Shown: positions 24,780-31,960 of the stretch, in pieces
Numbering within the stretch: position 1 is the stretch's first letter
How the letters are laid out: every line of letters starts with the position of its first letter
Source: CAZMMV01 sp964567475
GTDB lineage: Bacteria > Bacillota > Clostridia > Tissierellales > Tissierellaceae
Length of the DNA: 43,413 bases
Assembly: GCA_964567475.1 (NCBI GenBank)
Contig: CAZMMV010000004.1
Coordinates: 1 to 43,413, forward strand
Reading direction: 5' to 3'
Translations under genes and position numbers: made by a program
The notes under the pieces: generated by a model
Databases searched by the model: none
What the model saw: the letters and a program-made list of their open reading frames with translations, nothing else
What the model was told of the DNA's origin: nothing

Positions 24780-25226
24780 ATGGAAGTGCTAAAATTAATA
24801 GATGAGATTGAGGATGTAATTGAGGCAGGGACTAATGTACCTTTTTCAGGGAAGACCATGATAGCTACAGAAGAAATCTTAGAAATTATACAAGATATAA
24901 GAATAAAATTACCAGATGAAATAAAGCAAGCAGCTTGGATAAAAGATGAGAGACAAAGAATACTAGCTGAGGCTCAACAAGATGCAAATACATTAATGGA
25001 TGAGGCTGAAACGAGATTAGAAGATTTAATAGATCAACAAGAAATAACGAAAAAGGCAATGGAAAGAGCAGAAGAAATTATTAATAGAGCTCAGACAACT
25101 GCCAAAGAAATTAGACTTGGTTCTATAGAATATGCAGATAGTCTTTTATTAGAACAACAAGAAAATCTAAAAGAATTAATACAAATGATAAATGAAAATA
25201 GAAAAGAGCTTAGAGGGCCTAATTAA
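24780..25226 (+). CDS. Coiled-coil protein of unknown function between coaD and ylbJ
   Basis: The 148-residue protein is rich in Glu, Gln, Ile and Lys and lacks membrane segments. The N-terminal part (about 1-50) contains VLKLIDEIEDVIE and an SGKT-like patch that is too short to be a convincing P-loop. Residues about 55-145 form a long predicted helix with heptad-like spacing (ERQRILAEAQQDANTLMDEA), reminiscent of F-type ATPase subunit b or DivIVA-like tails. Automated pipelines may label such proteins ATPase or ATP synthase subunit b by coiled-coil similarity only. AAGGAGGAATAGG precedes ATG 24780. Its last 8 bases overlap the convergent ylbJ. Function is unknown. Confidence 0.85.
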   Translation: MEVLKLIDEIEDVIEAGTNVPFSGKTMIATEEILEIIQDIRIKLPDEIKQAAWIKDERQRILAEAQQDANTLMDEAETRLEDLIDQQEITKKAMERAEEIINRAQTTAKEIRLGSIEYADSLLLEQQENLKELIQMINENRKELRGPN

Positions 25227-26439
25227 TTTTTGTTTTTTTTGTTTTAAATAAAAATGATAAAATTATGGAAAATAAAAGAAGATAGAAATTAATTAAAAGA
25301 ACTAATTTTAATGAACCGAGAAATATTGTTAACCAATTATAATTAGGAAATATAGTGTATTGAAAGTTAGTTGTAATAGAACTTGGTATAATAGAATTTT
25401 TATACCTTAATAAATATAGTCCGTAAGTAAATATAGAAGATAAAATCCCGTGGATGAGTTTGGAAAGTATGTATAATCCACTATTTAAATCTGTCTTATT
25501 TAAAAAGCTTATAACTTGACTATGTATTGAAAATCCACTCCAAGCAATTATAAAATTAATTAAAATAATTTTAATTAATAAACTTGAATTTGAAGAGGCT
25601 ATACTTTTACAGCCAATTGTAATTTCAAATAATCCAGTTATTGTAGCTTTAATTAAGTTTTTGCTAAGTGGAATATTGTGATCTAGTAGAGATATAAAAC
25701 TATTTATAAACTTCATATTAAATAATATTTCTACCAATACAGAATAAAATATTACTAATCCACATATTAGAAGCATAGTATCCATACTTTCTTTAACAGA
25801 TACTGATATTAAAGAACCTATGGATTTCTTTGCGTTTAAAAAATTATTATAAGAGTCTTTTATTTCTTTAGTTATTTTATTATTTTTTGGTATTAATATT
25901 ATTTTCTTTCTTTTTTGAAAAAAAGATAAAACAAAGCCTAAGAATAATATTGATAAATAATGTGGAAGTAAAATTAAAGGTGCCAAATCAGGTTTATTTA
26001 ACATTCCAATAACTACTGCACCTAACATAAAAGAAGGCCCTGAAGTACTACAAAAGCAGATTAGTCTATCGCCTTCTTTTTTTGTAATCATTTTTTTCTC
26101 TCTAAGCCTAGATGTTAGTTTAGCACCGATAGGATACCCAGATATTATACTCATACTTAAAGGAAATGCTCCTTCTCCAGATATGTTAAATAATGGTGTC
26201 ATTATGGGTCCCAATAATTTACCGATAAAATCAACAAATCCCAATCCTATTAATATTTCGGATATTATAAGAAAGGGTAGTAAGGATGGCAATAATATGT
26301 TAAACCAAGTTGACAGACCTTGGGCTGCACTATTTAAAGATAAATCAGGATTAGATATAATACCTACTAGCATCACTAATATAATTGTTAAAAAAGCTAT
26401 TTTAGAAATAGAATGTAAAGGTTTGTTTTTTCTTAGCAC
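25219..26439 (-). CDS. ylbJ: Sporulation integral membrane protein YlbJ
   Basis: YlbJ is a polytopic membrane protein needed for cortex formation or spore envelope integrity in Bacillus. The 406-residue protein has about eight hydrophobic helices, with family features GLSTWFNILLPSLLPFLIISEIL, SIISGYPIGAKL and CFCSTSGPSFMLG. The frame is open from ATG 26454, but that codon carries the GGAGGT ribosome binding site itself; GTG 26439 is well spaced after it and is preferred. It lies downstream of tmcAL on the same strand and converges on the coiled-coil gene. Its presence suggests the organism forms spores. Confidence 0.92.
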   Translation of the reverse strand: MLRKNKPLHSISKIAFLTIILVMLVGIISNPDLSLNSAAQGLSTWFNILLPSLLPFLIISEILIGLGFVDFIGKLLGPIMTPLFNISGEGAFPLSMSIISGYPIGAKLTSRLREKKMITKKEGDRLICFCSTSGPSFMLGAVVIGMLNKPDLAPLILLPHYLSILFLGFVLSFFQKRKKIILIPKNNKITKEIKDSYNNFLNAKKSIGSLISVSVKESMDTMLLICGLVIFYSVLVEILFNMKFINSFISLLDHNIPLSKNLIKATITGLFEITIGCKSIASSNSSLLIKIILINFIIAWSGFSIHSQVISFLNKTDLNSGLYILSKLIHGILSSIFTYGLYLLRYKNSIIPSSITTNFQYTIFPNYNWLTIFLGSLKLVLLINFYLLLFSIILSFLFKTKKTKIN

Positions 26440-26450
26440 AATGCTTACCT

Positions 26451-26490
26451 CCATATATAATATATTATATATAGTATGATTTATATATGG
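26451..26490 (-). repeat. 10-bp inverted repeat over the ylbJ leader
   Basis: CCATATATAA (26451-26460) is perfectly repeated in inverse as TTATATATGG (26481-26490) with a 20-base spacer. Read on the reverse strand, the proximal arm ends in the GG of the ylbJ ribosome binding site. It could be a protein-binding operator, an mRNA hairpin that limits ylbJ translation, or a 3' end for tmcAL. Confidence 0.6.
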
Positions 26491-26498
26491 AGCTTATG

Positions 26499-27743
26499 TT
26501 ATTTAATATAAGGAGATGTATAGTAATCCATATTAGCGAATACTTTATCTCCCTTTAATCCAAGAAAAAATATATCAGTGGCTTTTTTATCAAATTGGAT
26601 AATCTTTTCAATGTGATCATTCTTTAAACGCTTATAATCAGCAAATTTAGTTATGATAGGTAAAGCTGATTTTTCTTTTATTTTTTTAAGTAAAATCAAT
26701 CCATTTTTATTGGCCCCTAACACTCTTATATAAGAGGGATATATATTATATATATCTTGGAAATCATCTTTATAAAGATGATTTAACAAGTGAATTAAAA
26801 GTCTCTGTATGCGAGTCTTAGGGTATCGTTTGCTGCTAATAGAATCTATGATATGAATTATATTATTTGAATTATATCCCTTTTCTATAATTCTGTTTTC
26901 TAGGCCATTTTCTATATCTATTAAGTTTTTAATTTTTGATTTATCCATAGTTCTTATTAAATAAGTTAGTATTTCTTCATAATTTTCGATAGAATTAAAG
27001 GAATCATATTTATCTCTATATTTACATAGCCAATAATAGCTTTTTTCAGGTAGGAGATCTTTGACAGAGACTAATCCTTGATTTTTTATTGTATGCCTAA
27101 TGGCAGTTGCACTTGCAAATTCTGTAGATAGTGAAGTATCATTGTATTTAGATCCAGTTCGTTTTATTGCAATAGGTAGTATTTTTGAATTTATATTAAA
27201 AAGTGCTTTTAAATATTCAATTCCTAAAATATTATTAGAACTACTTAATATACTTTCAATATCATAATTAAATTTTGAATTATTATTTAAAAAATAATCT
27301 TCTAAAGCTTTACTTCTTGATTTGGGAAAACTAAAACCTTTTGATAAGTAATTTTTTAAACTTTCCTTATAATATTTTGGCTCCTTGGATAAAATAGATG
27401 CTATAGAAGTTAATGGTTCTAGTTGGCCTGATTCACATCCAAAGGATAAATAGTTAACTATCTTTAGACTGTCTAGCAGTTTAACACCACCGTATGCAAA
27501 AGATTCAGCAGATTGAGTTGAAAAGACAAAAGGTAATTCAATAACTAAATCTATACCATTATCTATCGCCATTTTTGCTTTAGTCCATTTGTCAATAAAT
27601 GAAGGTTCTCCTCTTTGTACAAATGAACCACTTATTACTGCTATTGAAAAATCAGCTTTAGTAATTTTTTTTGATTTATCTAAATGATATTTGTGACCTT
27701 TGTGAAATGGATTATATTCTCCAATAAACCCAACTGTTTTCAT
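26499..27743 (-). CDS. tmcAL: tRNA(Met) cytidine acetate ligase TmcAL (YlbM)
   Basis: TmcAL uses acetate and ATP to acetylate the wobble cytidine C34 of elongator tRNA-Met. The protein begins MKTVGFIGEYNPFHKGHKYHL, a nucleotidyltransferase HxGH signature, followed by VISGSFVQRGEPSFIDKWTKA. The longest frame starts 30 codons upstream at 27833, but GGAGG lies just before ATG 27743 and gives 414 residues, matching B. subtilis YlbM. It is divergent from acetate kinase, which is notable because both enzymes handle acetate. Confidence 0.95.
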   Translation of the reverse strand: MKTVGFIGEYNPFHKGHKYHLDKSKKITKADFSIAVISGSFVQRGEPSFIDKWTKAKMAIDNGIDLVIELPFVFSTQSAESFAYGGVKLLDSLKIVNYLSFGCESGQLEPLTSIASILSKEPKYYKESLKNYLSKGFSFPKSRSKALEDYFLNNNSKFNYDIESILSSSNNILGIEYLKALFNINSKILPIAIKRTGSKYNDTSLSTEFASATAIRHTIKNQGLVSVKDLLPEKSYYWLCKYRDKYDSFNSIENYEEILTYLIRTMDKSKIKNLIDIENGLENRIIEKGYNSNNIIHIIDSISSKRYPKTRIQRLLIHLLNHLYKDDFQDIYNIYPSYIRVLGANKNGLILLKKIKEKSALPIITKFADYKRLKNDHIEKIIQFDKKATDIFFLGLKGDKVFANMDYYTSPYIK

Positions 27744-27780
27744 ATATACCTCCAATATTTTCAAAAAAAACTTTTCTTTT

Positions 27781-27808
27781 ATTATATCATGTTGATTTTT
27801 TAACACAA
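27781..27808 (-). promoter_or_regulatory. Promoter of tmcAL
   Basis: On the reverse strand TTGTGT (plus 27803-27808) and a perfect TATAAT (plus 27781-27786) have a 16-base spacer. It is interleaved with the ackA promoter on the other strand. Confidence 0.6.
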
Positions 27809-27820
27809 ATAGAATATTAT
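27792..27820 (+). promoter_or_regulatory. Promoter of ackA
   Basis: TTGATT (27792-27797) and TATTAT (27815-27820) have a 17-base spacer and lie 42 bases before ackA. It shares bases with the divergent tmcAL promoter. Confidence 0.6.
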
Positions 27821-27862
27821 AAAGGATAGACATTAATAATTAACTTAGGAGGAATTAAAAAT

Positions 27863-29059
27863 ATGAATATTCTTGTAATAAACTGTGGTAGTTCTTCATT
27901 GAAATATCAACTTATTGATATGAATGGAGAAGAAGTATTGTGTAAGGGTCTTGTTGAAAGGATTGGTATAGAAGGATCTAAAATAAAACATGATACCACT
28001 GGAAAAGAAAGAGTTATAATAGAAGAAGCTATGGAAGATCATAGAGTTGCTTTAGGATTAGTTTTAGATGCGCTTGTTAATAAGGATTACGGTGCAATTA
28101 AATCAATGGATGAAATAGGAGCTGTAGGTCATAGAGTTGTTCATGGAGGAGAAACTTTTGCTTCTTCTGTTTTAATAGATGAAAAGGTTATGAAAGTTCT
28201 ATATGATTGTGTTGAATTAGCACCACTACATAATCCACCTAATATTATTGGTATAGAAGCTTGTCAAGAATTGATGCCAAGTACACCTATGGTAGCAGTA
28301 TTTGATACGGCCTTCCATCAAACAATGGATCCATCTAGTTATATTTATCCTATACCATATAAATATTATGATAAATATAAAATAAGAAGATATGGATTTC
28401 ACGGAACTTCTCACAAATATGTAGCAGACAGAACAGCTGAACTTTTAGGTAGAGATATTAAAGATTTAAATATAATTACTTGCCACTTAGGAAATGGTTC
28501 AAGTGTTTGTGCTATAAAAGGTGGAAAATCTGAAGATACAAGTATGGGATTCACTCCATTAGAAGGATTAGCAATGGGAACTAGATCTGGAGACCTTGAT
28601 CCAGCTATAATTACTTTTATTATGGATAAAGAAGGAATGACTTTTGAAGAAGTAAATGAAATGTTAAATAAGGAATCAGGTGTTCTTGGTATATCTGGAT
28701 TAAGTAGTGACTTTAGGGATCTAGAAGTAGCTATGGAAGAAGGCAATGAGAGAGCTAAACTTGCATTAGATGTGTTTGTAAATAGAGTTAAAAAATATGT
28801 AGGAGCTTATATTGCTACTATGTCTAGCATTGATGCATTAGTATTTACTGCTGGTATTGGAGAAAATTCAGCTTATATAAGAGAAAGAATATGTGAAGGT
28901 TTAGAGTGCTTAAATATTAGAATAGACAGGGAATTAAATCAAGTAAGAGGTAAAGAAGTTCAAATAAATAAAGATATTACATCTGCATCTATATTAGTTA
29001 TACCTACAAACGAAGAATTAATGATAGCAAGGGATACTTTAGAAATAACTTCTAAATAA
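27863..29059 (+). CDS. ackA: Acetate kinase
   Basis: AckA interconverts acetyl phosphate plus ADP and acetate plus ATP, the energy-yielding end of acetogenic fermentation. The 398-residue protein shows VINCGSSSLKYQL at the start, the GHRVVHGG signature, DTAFHQTM, YGFHGTSHKYV and HLGNGSSVCAI motifs, and FTAGIGENSAYIR near the C terminus. AGGAGG precedes ATG 27863. The partner phosphotransacetylase is not in the window. A strong promoter for yceD begins 9 bases after its stop; no terminator hairpin is evident between them. Confidence 0.98.
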   Translation: MNILVINCGSSSLKYQLIDMNGEEVLCKGLVERIGIEGSKIKHDTTGKERVIIEEAMEDHRVALGLVLDALVNKDYGAIKSMDEIGAVGHRVVHGGETFASSVLIDEKVMKVLYDCVELAPLHNPPNIIGIEACQELMPSTPMVAVFDTAFHQTMDPSSYIYPIPYKYYDKYKIRRYGFHGTSHKYVADRTAELLGRDIKDLNIITCHLGNGSSVCAIKGGKSEDTSMGFTPLEGLAMGTRSGDLDPAIITFIMDKEGMTFEEVNEMLNKESGVLGISGLSSDFRDLEVAMEEGNERAKLALDVFVNRVKKYVGAYIATMSSIDALVFTAGIGENSAYIRERICEGLECLNIRIDRELNQVRGKEVQINKDITSASILVIPTNEELMIARDTLEITSK

Positions 29060-29067
29060 GATTATTC

Positions 29068-29097
29068 TTGACAAACAGGCCCTTATTTATATATAAT
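29068..29097 (+). promoter_or_regulatory. Perfect-consensus promoter of yceD-rpmF
   Basis: TTGACA (29068-29073) and TATAAT (29092-29097) are both exact consensus hexamers, separated by 18 bases, and end 29 bases before the yceD start. Confidence 0.85.
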
Positions 29098-29126
29098 AAT
29101 GTTTGTTAGTTTATGAGGTGAAAAAG

Positions 29127-29654
29127 ATGATATTAGATTTATGGAGTTTTCTTGAAGGCGAAAAGGATCATATTGAATTCCAGGGAGAATTTGAATATGA
29201 AGGCTTTAATTTAAGTGGTAGAAAAATAAAAATCCTTGAGCCCATAAAGTATAAAGGTGAGATTTTCAAAATTCAGAGAGACAAGGTTATTGATATTAAT
29301 ATTGAATATATCTATGGAGAAAAATGTCATAGATGCCTCGTTGATACTGAAAACAAAATTAATACTCGATTATCTGGAAGGCTTGTAGATAGTAGAGAAG
29401 ATTTTGAAGAAATAGAAAATGAAGATGACGAGGATGAAAATGTTTTATATTATGAAAATAGCAATTTAAATCTTGATGAGTATATTATTGAACAAGTAAT
29501 CCTTTCACTACCTATGAAAACTATATGTAAAGAAGATTGTAAAGGATTATGTTCTAAATGTGGCATTAATCTAAACGTTTCTAAATGTGATTGTGTTCAT
29601 TATGATATTGATCCAAGATTAGAAAAGTTAAAAGATTTTTTGCCTAAAGATTAA
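29127..29654 (+). CDS. yceD: YceD/DUF177 family protein, associated with rpmF
   Basis: DUF177 proteins are found almost always next to rpmF and have been linked to 23S rRNA or large-subunit maturation. This 175-residue protein has a beta-rich N-terminal half, a CHRC pair in the middle, an acidic stretch, and a C-terminal Cys-rich block (CKEDCKGLCSKCG followed by CDC) that probably binds zinc. ATG 29127 follows GAGGTG; the frame opens upstream at TTG 29103 but without a ribosome binding site. It is 13 bases before rpmF. B. subtilis YlbN is the positional counterpart. Confidence 0.92.
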   Translation: MILDLWSFLEGEKDHIEFQGEFEYEGFNLSGRKIKILEPIKYKGEIFKIQRDKVIDINIEYIYGEKCHRCLVDTENKINTRLSGRLVDSREDFEEIENEDDEDENVLYYENSNLNLDEYIIEQVILSLPMKTICKEDCKGLCSKCGINLNVSKCDCVHYDIDPRLEKLKDFLPKD

Positions 29655-29667
29655 GGAGGTGTTTTAA

Positions 29668-29847
29668 ATGGCTGTACCAAAGCGAAAAACGTCGAAGCAA
29701 AGAAAGAATAAAAGAAGGGCTTCTTCTTATAAACTGAATAAAGCTACAGTTGTTGAATGTCCACAATGTCACGCAGCAAAACAACCCCATAGGGTTTGTA
29801 GAGAATGTGGTTATTACAAAAATAGAGAAGTTCTAAGTGTTGAATAG
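29668..29847 (+). CDS. rpmF: Ribosomal protein L32, zinc-binding type
   Basis: This short 59-residue gene encodes a 50S subunit protein. Translation begins MAVPKRKTSKQRKNKRRA, the L32 hallmark, and continues to a zinc ribbon with CPQC and CREC pairs, then YYKNREVLSVE before TAG. AAGGAGGTG precedes ATG 29668. It is cotranscribed with yceD and closed by an intrinsic terminator. The four-cysteine form is the zinc-dependent version. Confidence 0.98.
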   Translation: MAVPKRKTSKQRKNKRRASSYKLNKATVVECPQCHAAKQPHRVCRECGYYKNREVLSVE

Positions 29848-29881
29848 TAAAAAAAGATAGTGTAGTCACTATCTTTTTTTA
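29848..29881 (+). terminator. Intrinsic terminator after rpmF
   Basis: A stem of about 12 bp, AAAAAGATAGTG/CACTATCTTTTT with loop TAGT, is followed by further Ts. Confidence 0.93.
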
Positions 29882-29889
29882 ATTTATCA

Positions 29890-29918
29890 TTGATTTTTAT
29901 ATTGCTGTAAGATATATT
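29890..29918 (+). promoter_or_regulatory. Promoter of plsX-acpP-rnc
   Basis: TTGATT (29890-29895) and TATATT (29913-29918) have a 17-base spacer, 40 bases before plsX. I see no sequence resembling the Bacillus FapR operator here, and no fapR gene precedes plsX. Confidence 0.55.
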
Positions 29919-29958
29919 AAATATTAAAGATTTAATTACAGGGCATTGGAGGAAAACT

Positions 29959-30939
29959 ATGAAAATTATTGTTGATGCAATGGGTGGAGATAATGCACCA
30001 GGAGAGATTGTAAAAGGTTCAATTGATGCAATAAAAGAATATAATATAAATGTACTACTTGTAGGAAAACAGGATTTAATAAAAGAAGAATTAAAGAAAT
30101 ATGATTATGATGAAGAAAAGGTAGAGATTTTAAATGCAAGTGAAGTAATTACAAATGATGAAAACCCTGCATTGGCTATTAGACGAAAAAAGGACTCTTC
30201 TTTGGTTGTAGGATATAAAGCACTAGTAGATGGCTTAGGAGACGGTATTATATCAGCAGGTAGTACTGGAGCTCTATTGGCAGGAGGACTCTTTATCGTT
30301 AAGAGAATAGAAGGGATAGATAGAGCTGCTTTAACAGTTGTATACCCAACCATTGATAAGTTTTCTTTACTAGTAGATGCTGGGGCTAATATAGATAGCA
30401 AGGCTGAATACTTGTATCAATTTGGACTAATGGGATCTATATATATGGAAAAAGTTATGGGTATAGATTCTCCTAGTGTAGCTTTAGTTAATATTGGATC
30501 TGAAAAGACAAAGGGTAATCAGCTAGTTAAAGAATCTTATGAGCTTTTAGAAAATGGAATGCCAAATTTCATAGGGAATATAGAAGCAAGAGATTTACCT
30601 TTTGGAAAAGTAGATGTAGTAGTTGCAGATGGATTTGTAGGTAATATTATTTTAAAGTTAACAGAGGGTATGGCTAGTGCTATATTTTCTGTCTTAAAAG
30701 ATGAATTCACAAAAAACTTGAGAACTAAGATAGGAGCTTCTATTCTTAAGGGTGAATTGAATAATATAAAGCAAAGAATGGACTATAGAGAATATGGAGG
30801 AGCTCCATTATTGGGGACAAGAAAACCCATAGTAAAAGCTCATGGAAGTTCAGATGCTTATGCTATAAAAAATGCAATAAAACAATTAATTAAATTTATA
30901 GATAATGATGTTATTAAAATAATAGAAGATAGTATTTAA
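29959..30939 (+). CDS. plsX: Phosphate acyltransferase PlsX
   Basis: PlsX converts acyl-ACP to acyl-phosphate, the donor used by PlsY to start phospholipid synthesis; it is a peripheral membrane enzyme. The 326-residue protein shows IVDAMGGDNAPGEIVKG at the start, AGSTGALLAGG, LVDAGAN, and GGAPLLGTRKPIVKAHGSSDA, all family signatures. GGAGG precedes ATG 29959. It is followed directly by acpP; the fabD and fabG genes found between these two in Bacillus are absent. Confidence 0.97.
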   Translation: MKIIVDAMGGDNAPGEIVKGSIDAIKEYNINVLLVGKQDLIKEELKKYDYDEEKVEILNASEVITNDENPALAIRRKKDSSLVVGYKALVDGLGDGIISAGSTGALLAGGLFIVKRIEGIDRAALTVVYPTIDKFSLLVDAGANIDSKAEYLYQFGLMGSIYMEKVMGIDSPSVALVNIGSEKTKGNQLVKESYELLENGMPNFIGNIEARDLPFGKVDVVVADGFVGNIILKLTEGMASAIFSVLKDEFTKNLRTKIGASILKGELNNIKQRMDYREYGGAPLLGTRKPIVKAHGSSDAYAIKNAIKQLIKFIDNDVIKIIEDSI

Positions 30940-30966
30940 AAAATAAAAAATAGGAGGATATTTATT

Positions 30967-31197
30967 ATGTTTGAAAAAATTCAAGAAATAGTAAGTGTAC
31001 AATTTAATGTAGAAAAAGATAAAATAACTAAGGATACTTTATTTAAGGATGACTTAAATGCCGATTCTTTAGATTTAGTTGAGTTGATAATGTCTATAGA
31101 AGATGAATTTGATATTGAAGTAGAGGATGAAAATATGGAAGAAATCAATACTATAGGAGATGTAGTAGATTATATTGTAAATATTTTAGGAGATTAA
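30967..31197 (+). CDS. acpP: Acyl carrier protein
   Basis: ACP carries growing acyl chains on a phosphopantetheine arm supplied by holo-ACP synthase. The 76-residue acidic protein has the attachment motif DSLDLVEL with the modified Ser34, and the usual acidic helix after it (EDEFDIEVEDE). TAGGAGG precedes ATG 30967. It lies between plsX and rnc as in many bacteria. Confidence 0.97.
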   Translation: MFEKIQEIVSVQFNVEKDKITKDTLFKDDLNADSLDLVELIMSIEDEFDIEVEDENMEEINTIGDVVDYIVNILGD

Positions 31198-31243
31198 TAA
31201 TTGGGTTGATTTTATTAGTTGTTAAAAGATACGGAGGTAGTAT

Positions 31244-31960
31244 ATGGATAAAAAAGGAGCTAAATGGTTAGAACCATTAGAAAAAAACTTAAACTATAAA
31301 TTTAATAATATTGATTTTTTAAAAACTGCCTTAACACATAGTTCCTATGCAAATGAACATAATATGAAAAATACTGAAAACAATGAAAGGCTTGAATTTT
31401 TAGGAGATACAATTTTAGCTTTAATAGTGAGTCAATATTTATATAAAAAATATCCTAATTATCCAGAGGGTGAATTAACTAAAGTAAGAGCAAGGGTAGT
31501 ATGTGAATCTTCTTTAGCTTTTATTGCAAGGAAAATTAACTTAGGAGAGTTTTTATTATTGGGAAAAGGTGAAGATGTTACTGGAGGTAGATTAAGAGAA
31601 TCAATACTTGCAGATGCCAGTGAAGCTTTGATGGGGGCTATTTATATGGATAGTTGTTTTGAAGTAGTAAATGATTTAATGTTAGAAAAGTTTGAAAATG
31701 ACCTTGTACACGCAGTTGCTAAAGGTTCTTTGTTTATTGATTATAAAACAAAATTACAGGAAAATCTTCAAAAAAGAACTAAATCACAAATTGAATATAA
31801 AATTGAAAAAGAAGAAGGACCAGATCATGATAAAATATTTTTTGTAAATGTTATAGTAGATAATAAATCTGTGGGGACTGGCTCAGGGAGAAATAAAAAA
31901 GAAGCAGAACAAATAGCAGCAAAAGAAGCACTATTGATCCTAGGTGATGTAAATGAATAA
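31244..31960 (+). CDS. rnc: Ribonuclease III
   Basis: RNase III cuts double-stranded RNA in rRNA precursors and regulatory RNAs. The N-terminal nuclease domain holds the signature NERLEFLGDTILAL and a second acidic site within ADASEALMGAIYMD. A C-terminal dsRNA-binding domain (about 165-235) ends with GSGRNKKEAEQIAAKEAL. Length is 238. ACGGAGG precedes ATG 31244. Its end overlaps the radical SAM gene by 8 bases. Confidence 0.97.
   Translation: MDKKGAKWLEPLEKNLNYKFNNIDFLKTALTHSSYANEHNMKNTENNERLEFLGDTILALIVSQYLYKKYPNYPEGELTKVRARVVCESSLAFIARKINLGEFLLLGKGEDVTGGRLRESILADASEALMGAIYMDSCFEVVNDLMLEKFENDLVHAVAKGSLFIDYKTKLQENLQKRTKSQIEYKIEKEEGPDHDKIFFVNVIVDNKSVGTGSGRNKKEAEQIAAKEALLILGDVNE

Noticed and set aside
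24780..24860. SGKT patch in the coiled-coil protein as a P-loop ATPase motif
   Set aside because: The preceding residues (NVPFSGKT) lack the GxxxxGK pattern and no Walker B partner is seen.
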